This document shows positions 1 through 5,133 of a DNA stretch of 6,360 nucleotides, one piece after another. Position 1 is the stretch's first letter; every line of letters starts with the position of its first letter. Location: positions 1 to 6,360 of the forward strand of contig CAIUKZ010000029.1 of the NCBI GenBank assembly GCA_903899865.1, given 5' to 3'. The notes beneath the pieces were generated by a model, which was given only the letters and a program-made list of their open reading frames with translations, was not told the origin of the DNA and did not search any database. The position numbers and the translations under genes are program-made. This stretch comes from an uncultured Bacteroidales bacterium (lineage in GTDB: Bacteria; Bacteroidota; Bacteroidia; Bacteroidales; Paludibacteraceae).

Positions 1-1
1 A

Positions 2-1111
2 GCTTTTAGTAGTTGTAAAGAAGAAATTGTGGTGTCTTCACCCATCACTATTGCCAGCAAAGACTCTGCAACAATCTCGGGGTTTGTAACAGCTGATTTA
101 AGTCTACAAAAAGCAGGAAATGAAGGGGTGCCAGCAGGAACAAAACTGTTAGTTACAATTCCTTACACCGACTTAAATAAGAATATCAATACCTATTATA
201 TCACTGGCTCATGGCAGAAAATTATTGAAACAGTTGGCGATAGTGGTAAATACACTGTAAAAATCCCAACCAATTCAGAAGGTGTACGTGTTACGATTAC
301 TCCAATGCCATTTACATATAACCAAGTACAAGCGTACACAGGTGGATCACAAGTGCCTGCTTTGAAATTGCAGTATAGTGGGGCTTCCGCTAGTCAAAAT
401 TCTGTTGTATCAGGTCAGAATGCTTCAATCAATATAAATTATGGGATTACTTCTGGCAGCACTGTTGGTGTAGAAAAAGTATTAATATCAGGTAAAGTCA
501 AAGCCGAGACAAATGCTGAAATAGTGGGACTAGAAAACTTACCCGATGGAACAAAAATTGTTTTTGCAACTACACCTGGCGTAGCTACTAAATGGGCTGA
601 TTCTACTACGGTACAAAACGGAGAATATTCCATGTATATTCCTAAAGGCATTAATATCACCTATACGATATCGACTATTATCAGTACTAGAGTTTTCGTG
701 CCCGACAATGCAGATATCACAAAATCAATTTACAGGAATGAAGATAGACAATACAACATTACAAACACTATCAATAGTTCGTCGAATAATCCGAAGGTAG
801 ATATCACTACGATTTCTAGTGGAAATCAAATTGTAGCACCGACAGCTACTGCTGTTACACTTTCTGGAACAGTAATGATTAGTGGGGTAAGCGTTCCTGA
901 TGGCACAGTGATTTATTTCTATAATTCATTGCAAACATGGGGAAATTCAGTGACTGTAAATGGAGGAAAATATTCAATATCAGTTCCTGTTAGTTCAAAT
1001 CTATATTATAAATACACCGTTTATACTACTAGCTATTCTAACTTTTCCAGCATTGCAACCGGAACAAATGATCAGTTGACAAAGAATATCAATGGAAATA
1101 CAGTTAACTAA
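2..1111 (+). CDS. Surface-type lipoprotein with three Ig-like repeats (5' partial)
   Basis: The frame is open from base 2 and the true start lies left of the window; the GTG at 29 is not the start. The first codons read A-F-S-S-C-K-E-E, a lipobox end with the lipidated Cys at 14-16. K-E-E straight after the Cys fits the K-(D/E)2 lipoprotein export signal described in Bacteroidota, so the protein is probably exposed on the cell surface. The mature part holds three related beta-rich modules (about 65-442, 476-772 and 854-1108). Each follows the plan ISGxV, a P-(A/D)-G-T turn, a hydrophobic strand, a W-containing segment, then G-(K/E)-Y plus a strand ending in P. This resembles carboxypeptidase-regulatory-like/CnaB-type sandwiches. 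Ser/Asn-rich linkers join the modules. No catalytic motif is visible, so a binding, adhesive or structural role is only inferred. The gene sits 115 bases before an outer-membrane barrel gene on the same strand. Confidence 0.85.
   Translation, partial: AFSSCKEEIVVSSPITIASKDSATISGFVTADLSLQKAGNEGVPAGTKLLVTIPYTDLNKNINTYYITGSWQKIIETVGDSGKYTVKIPTNSEGVRVTITPMPFTYNQVQAYTGGSQVPALKLQYSGASASQNSVVSGQNASININYGITSGSTVGVEKVLISGKVKAETNAEIVGLENLPDGTKIVFATTPGVATKWADSTTVQNGEYSMYIPKGINITYTISTIISTRVFVPDNADITKSIYRNEDRQYNITNTINSSSNNPKVDITTISSGNQIVAPTATAVTLSGTVMISGVSVPDGTVIYFYNSLQTWGNSVTVNGGKYSISVPVSSNLYYKYTVYTTSYSNFSSIATGTNDQLTKNINGNTVN
65..1108 (+). repeat. Three tandem protein-level repeats in the lipoprotein
   Basis: Three diverged modules share an order of motifs: ISGF / ISGK / LSGT starts, then VPAGT / LPDGT / VPDGT turns, then SGKYTVKIP / NGEYSMYIP / GGKYSISVP strands, then a Tyr/Thr-rich closing strand. 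The modules become shorter toward the C-terminus, mainly because the tail and linker after the core shorten. The similarity is at protein level; I see no long DNA identity, so the duplication is old. Confidence 0.75.
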
Positions 1112-1137
1112 GTAGAAGAAACAAACAATTAAGAACA

Positions 1138-1209
1138 ATGAAACGAGTACGACAAATAAACTTTGACACACAAGGAAAAGTTTATGTGCGAGTTCCATCT
1201 GACAACTAA
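1138..1209 (+). pseudogene. 23-codon ORF resembling a fragment of the lipoprotein repeat
   Basis: A short ATG-to-TAA frame lies between the lipoprotein and the beta-barrel gene. Its second half, Q-G-K-V-Y-V-R-V-P-S-D-N, resembles the G-K-Y-S-I-S-V-P-V-S-S-N strand of module 3 and the equivalent strands of modules 1 and 2. It is in a different frame from the lipoprotein and starts in mid-module. A decayed remnant of a fourth module is therefore possible. It could also be a chance frame or a tiny real peptide; there is no signal peptide or other support for expression. Confidence 0.3.
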
Positions 1210-1226
1210 AATTTAAATTACAACAG

Positions 1227-2036
1227 ATGAAAAATACAATTAAAATATTCCTGTTACTACTTGTGATTAGCGTATTGCCAATGCAAGCACAAACTGCAGG
1301 TGACGACTTTCAGCCACATGCTGGAACAGTTGCAGTAGGGGCTAGTGCTAATATCTCTAATCTGTTCATTAACATGGCTACAGATCCGCAAGTACCATCC
1401 CTTTGTGCAAGATATTATTTGCGAGATAAGACAGCAATTAGAGCTACTTTTGGCATTAACTCTAGCAATAGACTTGACAAATACAATGTTCGTGATGACG
1501 CTGCATTTGTTAATGACCCACTTGGTAACAAAGAGGTGATAGACACAAAAAGAAGCATTACTTCAAGTTATAATACATCTTTAGCACTTCAACAATACTT
1601 CGGAGAGTCTAAACTTAGAGGATTTGTGGGAGTTCAAGGCTTATATGGAGCTGGGTCAGGGAGTGTTACTAACTCTTTTGCAAACCCAATGAATGCCATT
1701 AATCCCACGCCATCAATTTATACAAATTATTCGAGTGGCGCTCGCGTGTTGGAAAATCGCACACAGACCATTTACAGTGTGGGTGGTGGTGTGATAGCTG
1801 GTTTTGAGTATTTTATGATGCCTCGCCTATCCATCGGAGGAGAAATCAGCCTTAATGCCATCTACACTAAGGCAGGACAAACAAGCACTAAATCAGAAAG
1901 TGTAGTGAATGGGGAGGTTGTTACAACCGACAAAGTGACTGGTGCTGGAGGTTCTGAAATGGAAATTAAAACACTTGGATATGGACATAGAGATTTCAAC
2001 AATCAGATTGGCGTCTATATCATGTATCATTTCTAA
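1227..2036 (+). CDS. Outer-membrane beta-barrel protein (OmpA/OmpW-like barrel, hypothetical)
   Basis: The 269-residue product begins with a classical signal peptide: a short basic start M-K-N-T-I-K, a hydrophobic core (residues about 7-18) and a probable cleavage in M-Q-A-Q near residue 21. The mature part has alternating amphipathic strands typical of an 8-strand or similar outer-membrane barrel, for example around residues 60-78, 110-125, 131-146 and 181-215. The chain ends in Y-H-F with a terminal Phe, the usual signal for barrel insertion by BamA. Polar loops rich in Asn, Ser and Thr lie around 145-180 and 216-248. The single Cys is at residue 60. The ATG at 1227 is chosen because it starts the signal peptide exactly. 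The protein has no OmpA peptidoglycan-binding domain. Ligand and function are unknown; it may work with the upstream lipoprotein, but only adjacency suggests this. Confidence 0.85.
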   Translation: MKNTIKIFLLLLVISVLPMQAQTAGDDFQPHAGTVAVGASANISNLFINMATDPQVPSLCARYYLRDKTAIRATFGINSSNRLDKYNVRDDAAFVNDPLGNKEVIDTKRSITSSYNTSLALQQYFGESKLRGFVGVQGLYGAGSGSVTNSFANPMNAINPTPSIYTNYSSGARVLENRTQTIYSVGGGVIAGFEYFMMPRLSIGGEISLNAIYTKAGQTSTKSESVVNGEVVTTDKVTGAGGSEMEIKTLGYGHRDFNNQIGVYIMYHF

Positions 2037-2086
2037 TCCCGAATGTGGTTGATAGACTTCATAGTCTGACACCAATTTTTAATTAC

Positions 2087-2130
2087 AAATGCCGAATACT
2101 ATTTCAATAGTTATTCGGCATTTATTTTAA
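2087..2130 (+). terminator. Hairpin terminator after the beta-barrel gene
   Basis: A 12-bp perfect stem (AAATGCCGAATA pairing with TATTCGGCATTT) extends through one bulged base into a further 5 pairs (CTATT/AATAG), leaving a tiny loop. It starts 50 bases after the stop codon and is followed by ATTTTAA on the plus strand, a short T-rich tail. The flanking A-run means it could also work leftward. It probably ends the lipoprotein/barrel transcription unit. Confidence 0.8.
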
Positions 2131-2195
2131 TGATTAATGGCTCTATAACATTTTGGGAGGGTACTCCTTGAAAACACATATTCCAGTTTGAAAAC

Positions 2196-2507
2196 TTAAA
2201 CGCTAAGACGTAATAATTCATCCGATTTACACTCGGGTTGCTTGTGTCGATATTTTACCTAGGGGATAGCGACTTCGTGCCTTTGTGTTCAAAAAATGTT
2301 TTATCAGACGCCGCATCCGAGGTCTCTTCAATTTTCAATTTTGATTTTTCAATTATGTTCCTGTACCTATGTGGTTAAATTTTCGCTTTGCCAAACAAGC
2401 CAATTTGCCGAAAGGCAAAACTATGTGCCTTTTGAATTTCTATTTGAATAGCTTCAAGTGTTCCAAGTGTTATAAAGGATACTTTTGTGCCTTTTGTGGT
2501 TTAATTT
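2196..2507. repeat. Degenerate interspersed repeat fragments (GTGCCTTTgtGTGGTTAAA type)
   Basis: Several pieces match the kind of simple dispersed repeat common in Bacteroidota intergenic DNA (cTTcGTGcCTTtGTGttcTTtGTGGTTAAA). On the plus strand they are CTTCGTGCCTTTGTGTTC (2273-2290), TATGTGGTTAAATTTT (2368-2383), ATGTGCCTTTTGAATTT (2423-2439), and a piece at 2483-2507 that joins GTGCCTTTTG to TGGTTTAATTT. A piece resembling the opposite orientation, TTAAACGCTAAGACG, lies at 2196-2210. GTGCCTTTTG occurs exactly twice, at 2425-2434 and 2487-2496. The family assignment is from memory of such repeats; the internal recurrence is seen directly. Confidence 0.55.
2404..2419. other. Small stem-loop with a GAAA loop
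   Basis: TTTGCC, GAAA and GGCAAA form a 6-bp perfect stem closed by a GNRA-type tetraloop when read on the plus strand. A second CTTTGCC lies just upstream (2386-2392) and could compete for the same right arm. There is no T-run, so it is not an obvious terminator. It sits inside the repeat-fragment region and may simply be part of a repeat unit. Confidence 0.45.
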
Positions 2508-2561
2508 CTTCCTTTGGTTTTTCCCAGCTTATTCCTTTATAGAACCGGATTAAATGATAAA

Positions 2562-3098
2562 TTACTTCATCTGAAAAAAGCTAAAATTGACGTTGCCATA
2601 ATTTCTATGACTTTCGAAGTTGGGGTGACTTTCAAAGTTGGACTTTGCAGAATGTTCCAATACGAATAAACCATCCGGTTTGAGCAATTGATGTGAGAAG
2701 ATTAGATTGGGGATTTCGTCAATTTTATCCAACTCATAAGGTGGATCAGCAAATATCATATCATATTGAATATGGCAAGTTGCTATGTACTTAAACACAT
2801 CCAATTTAACAAGCGCCAAAGTGTCAATTTTTAATTCGGCACATACCTTTCTGATAAAACTGCAATGCCTTTCATTCTGTTCTACAGAGGTTACAGATCG
2901 TGCACCTCGCGAAACAAACTCTACTCCTATCCCACCAGTACCCGCAAATAAATCAAGGACATCAATATCCTCAAAATCAATTCGGTTATTCAACAAATTA
3001 AACAACCCCTCTTTCGCAAAATCAGTTGTTGGTCTGGCAGTAATGTTGCTAGGTGCACTTATTCTACGACCCTTATATAATCCACTAATTATTCGCAT
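2562..3098 (-). CDS. rsmD: 16S rRNA (guanine(966)-N2)-methyltransferase RsmD
   Basis: The 178-residue product matches RsmD in length and motifs. The family enzyme uses S-adenosylmethionine to methylate N2 of G966 of 16S rRNA in the small-subunit head during assembly. The start M-R-I-I-S-G-x-x-K-G-R and the segment R-P-T-T-D-F-A-K-E-G-L-F-N (residues 22-34) are RsmD signatures. SAM-binding motif I is D-L-F-A-G-T-G-G-I-G (49-58), an acidic E73 follows the next strand, and the catalytic N2-guanine motif D-P-P-Y is at 118-121. The C-terminal R-N-Y-G-N-V-N-F-S-F-F is typical of Bacteroidota members. The ATG at 3098 overlaps the end of the upstream DUF3822 gene by 10 bases, so the two are translationally coupled. 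The end of the gene encodes N-F-E-S-H-P-N-F-E-S-H from a near-perfect 18-base tandem pair (2608-2641), which does not lengthen the protein relative to the family pattern as I recall it. Confidence 0.96.
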   Translation of the reverse strand: MRIISGLYKGRRISAPSNITARPTTDFAKEGLFNLLNNRIDFEDIDVLDLFAGTGGIGVEFVSRGARSVTSVEQNERHCSFIRKVCAELKIDTLALVKLDVFKYIATCHIQYDMIFADPPYELDKIDEIPNLIFSHQLLKPDGLFVLEHSAKSNFESHPNFESHRNYGNVNFSFFQMK

Positions 3099-3826
3099 AT
3101 TACGTTTTTAATATATAAATTAAGTTGCTTTGAGAAATCTAAACTCTTCCTATTTTGATACATATACACTCCAACTTTATCAATGTCAAAAGAAAACTCT
3201 TCATACATTCTAAGCACATAATAAACTAAATCATCGGGTGTGTTCACAGAATAAGTATTCAATAAATGCAGCTTCCCACTTACTAAAACAAGTATATCAA
3301 CGTAAGAATCCCTCAATAAAACAGCTACTTGAGTAGTGACATCAATAGTAAACCTATCATTAATAAAATCACTGATATGATGTTCAATGGTTATCTTTGG
3401 GAAAAGTGAACACATTGCACGTTCAAAACCAAGTGGTATTGCATATACAACAACAGTATTAAGTTTAGTCAGCAAACTAAACTGCAATATACTTGAAGAA
3501 GAAATATCGAACTGAAAATTGAGATAATCATCAATATGATCTTTTCTAAACAAATCATTTGGTACGAGTGTATAAACATTAGATTCATACACAATTCTAA
3601 CCGATTGATACAGCAATTTAGACTCAACAACATCGTTGAAAAGGGAAATAATATCATCGCATGAAGCATTATGTACAGTCCCAACACATTTCGACGCAAT
3701 TAGAGTTATGCGAGTATGATCATAGATATTAAAAAAACAATCCTTATCATCAAGTTTAATAACTAAATGATAAGGATTAATACCTGAAATGCTCAAATCA
3801 ATAGATGCTAAATCCGAATTATTCAT
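3089..3826 (-). CDS. DUF3822 family protein, partner gene of rsmD
   Basis: The product (245 residues from the ATG at 3826) matches the DUF3822 family, small cytosolic proteins of Bacteroidota commonly encoded next to rsmD. Visible family-like features are a T-L-V-P segment followed by N-D-L-F (about residues 86-93), a central V-V-V-Y-A-I-P strand (about 125-131), an E-H-H segment (148-150) and L-L-N-T-Y-S-V-N-T-P-D-D-L-V-Y-Y-V-L (188-205). There is no signal peptide or membrane segment. The two halves each contain a D-x-L-V/L-strand pattern with beta hairpins, which could reflect a duplicated RNase H/actin-like fold; this is inference. A TTG start at 3838 is possible. I prefer the ATG because the promoter element at 3853-3860 would place the 5' end only about 20 bases upstream of it. 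The molecular function is unknown; the 10-base overlap with rsmD implies joint expression. Confidence 0.85.
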   Translation of the reverse strand: MNNSDLASIDLSISGINPYHLVIKLDDKDCFFNIYDHTRITLIASKCVGTVHNASCDDIISLFNDVVESKLLYQSVRIVYESNVYTLVPNDLFRKDHIDDYLNFQFDISSSSILQFSLLTKLNTVVVYAIPLGFERAMCSLFPKITIEHHISDFINDRFTIDVTTQVAVLLRDSYVDILVLVSGKLHLLNTYSVNTPDDLVYYVLRMYEEFSFDIDKVGVYMYQNRKSLDFSKQLNLYIKNVICE

Positions 3827-3852
3827 AATCGTAAACAAGATATTATAACATG

Positions 3853-3860
3853 CAAATTTA
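3853..3860 (-). promoter_or_regulatory. Bacteroidota -7 promoter element for DUF3822-rsmD
   Basis: Read on the minus strand this is TAAATTTG, a perfect match to the TAnnTTTG -7 element of the primary sigma factor in Bacteroidota. It lies 26 bases before the ATG at 3826. No clear TTTG -33 element is visible at the expected spacing, so the call rests on the -7 match and its position. Confidence 0.55.
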
Positions 3861-3925
3861 GGAAAGATAATTCAATGGAAACACTTTTCTATAAATTAAA
3901 GTCCATCCAATTTTGAAAATCTATG

Positions 3926-3933
3926 TATCTTTG
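3926..3933 (+). promoter_or_regulatory. Bacteroidota -7 promoter element for the methyltransferase cluster
   Basis: TATCTTTG matches TAnnTTTG perfectly and lies 36 bases before the ATG at 3970. A TTTTG at 3911-3915 is too close to be the -33 element, and none is seen at the normal distance. Together with the minus-strand element it makes 3827-3969 a compact divergent promoter region. Confidence 0.55.
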
Positions 3934-3969
3934 TCATAATATCAGAAAACCGAAACACAAGCTAAACTT

Positions 3970-4587
3970 ATGACAGAACAATCTAATAAATTTGATGCTC
4001 ATGCAAAAGACTGGGATAGAAATAATATGCATCACTTGCGCTCGGTAGCCATCGCAGAAATCATGCAGCATCTTATCCCTTTCAACAAATCAATGGCAGT
4101 TTTGGAGTATGGGGCTGGGACTGGGCTTCTAAGTTTCCTCCTTCACGATCAATTTAAAACTATCACTCTAATGGACAACTCAGTGGGTATGGTTGACGTG
4201 TGCAATGACAAAATCAGATCATTACAACTCAATAATGTGAATGCGGTGGTGCATGATTTAGAAAAAGAAGTATATTCTCAAACTTTTGATATCATTTACT
4301 TTCAAATGGTGCTACATCACATTGAGAACACTACAAAAGCATTAAAGAACATGCACGCCATTCTCAACACAAACGGCTGGTTATCAATAGCTGACTTATA
4401 CACAGAAGATGGAACTTTTCATGGTGAAGGTGAAAAGGTTCATCATGGATTTAACCCCGATGAATTAAAAGAAATATTAGAAATAACTGGATTTTACAAC
4501 ATTAAATACCAACCTTGCTTCGAAATTAAAAGAGATAACGGCAAGACTTATCCTATATTCATTTTAGTAGCACAAAAATGTAATTGA
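3970..4587 (+). CDS. Class I SAM-dependent methyltransferase (UbiE/methyltransf_11-like)
   Basis: The 205-residue protein is a single class I methyltransferase domain, probably cytosolic, with no signal peptide. SAM motif I is V-L-E-Y-G-A-G-T-G-L-L-S (residues 44-55). The acidic residue ending strand 2 is D69 in L-M-D-N-S, motif II-like D-L-E-K-E lies around 96-100, and the post-motif segment D-I-I-Y-F-Q-M-V-L-H-H-I (107-118) is typical of UbiE-like enzymes. A late H-H-G-F-N-P-D-E-L segment (158-166) followed by I-T-G-F resembles small-molecule methyltransferases of this superfamily. The substrate cannot be read from the sequence; quinone, thiol or metalloid substrates are all conceivable. 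A TAnnTTTG element sits upstream, and the gene is first in a rightward group with the DsrE-like and RSH genes. The ATG at 3970 is the only sensible start after that promoter. Confidence 0.9.
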   Translation: MTEQSNKFDAHAKDWDRNNMHHLRSVAIAEIMQHLIPFNKSMAVLEYGAGTGLLSFLLHDQFKTITLMDNSVGMVDVCNDKIRSLQLNNVNAVVHDLEKEVYSQTFDIIYFQMVLHHIENTTKALKNMHAILNTNGWLSIADLYTEDGTFHGEGEKVHHGFNPDELKEILEITGFYNIKYQPCFEIKRDNGKTYPIFILVAQKCN

Positions 4588-4655
4588 AATATACAACCGA
4601 AAAAGAAGAACTAATTTCAATACTCAAATTAAAGTCAAGTAAACATCAAAGAGTC

Positions 4656-5111
4656 ATGCAAAATCAAAAAAAAGAAATATCAAAAAAAACCATGCTACTA
4701 GTTACTTTAGGAATCTGCATGTCATTATCAATCCAAGCACAGGAGATTAGTTCGTGCGAAAGCCTAAGCGTATTTAATAAGAATAGGAAACCCGACCTTG
4801 GATTAATTATCAGTAGTGGTGACGCAGAAACAGTGTGGAATGCTCTTCGACTAGCAGTAGTAGCAGAATCAAAAGGTGATAGTGTGGTGATATTTGTTGT
4901 TAACAAAGCCGTAGATGTATTCATAAAAGGCGATAGTAAGTATGATGTATTCAAGCTCAGTAAACAATTGACGGCAAAAAATGTGGACATATACACCTGT
5001 GCAACCTGTGCTAAAGCTCGAAATACAGAAAATATACAAATGTGTACCATCACCTCCATTTATGACATGTACGACATCATCAACCAAAGCAAGAAAATCA
5101 TTAGTTTTTAA
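4656..5111 (+). CDS. Secreted DsrE/DsrF-like family protein with CxxC
   Basis: From the ATG at 4656 the product has 151 residues. It starts with a basic stretch (K5, K6, K10, K11), a hydrophobic core M-L-L-V-T-L-G-I-C-M-S-L-S-I (13-26) and Q-A-Q-E, a good Sec signal peptide, so the protein is probably periplasmic. The mature part is a DsrE-fold domain: L-G-L-I-I-S-S-G-D-A at 48-57, a helix with N-A-L-R-L-A, and V-V-I-F-V-V. It continues with C-A-T-C-A-K-A-R (115-122), where DsrE proteins carry their reactive Cys, and ends in S-K-K-I-I-S-F like family members. Related proteins carry persulfide sulfur or act in sulfur relay; here the role is inferred only. A TTG at 4584 overlapping the methyltransferase stop would add 24 residues ahead of the signal peptide and is less likely. 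The next gene starts 22 bases downstream. Confidence 0.8.
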   Translation: MQNQKKEISKKTMLLVTLGICMSLSIQAQEISSCESLSVFNKNRKPDLGLIISSGDAETVWNALRLAVVAESKGDSVVIFVVNKAVDVFIKGDSKYDVFKLSKQLTAKNVDIYTCATCAKARNTENIQMCTITSIYDMYDIINQSKKIISF

Positions 5112-5133
5112 GCCAACCTTAATATAATTGCCG

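Larger units (their letters stand above)
2131..2561. other. Gene-free intergenic stretch with repeat debris
   Basis: About 430 bases lie between the barrel terminator and the end of rsmD, which points toward it from the right. No frame with a credible start, length or protein-like composition exists on either strand. The region contains fragments of an interspersed repeat (listed separately), a TTTTCAATTTT-type low-complexity run around 2327-2355, and one small stem-loop. No tRNA or known riboswitch shape is apparent. Confidence 0.7.

Noticed and set aside
1157..1165. TAAACTTTG as a possible promoter for the beta-barrel gene
   Set aside because: The spacing inside the element is one base too long for TAnnTTTG and it lies in the possible repeat remnant; not enough to call.
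2054..2067. AGACT-TCAT-AGTCT small inverted repeat after the barrel stop codon
   Set aside because: A 5-bp stem is weak and expected by chance; the much stronger hairpin at 2087-2123 explains termination.
2130..2171. 13-codon ATG frame just after the barrel terminator
   Set aside because: It is too short, starts at the edge of the terminator hairpin and has no protein-like or regulatory support.
2608..2641. Near-perfect 18-base tandem pair at the end of rsmD, encoding N-F-E-S-H twice
   Set aside because: The protein pattern here (H-S, then F..H-P.F...R.Y-G.V.F-S.F) fits the normal RsmD C-terminus in length as I recall it, so there is no evidence of an added unit.
3893..3903. AAATTAAAGTC occurs upstream of the methyltransferase and again at 4626-4636 upstream of the DsrE-like gene
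   Set aside because: It is an 11-base AT-rich match at different distances from the two starts; it is likely chance and has no symmetry suggesting an operator.
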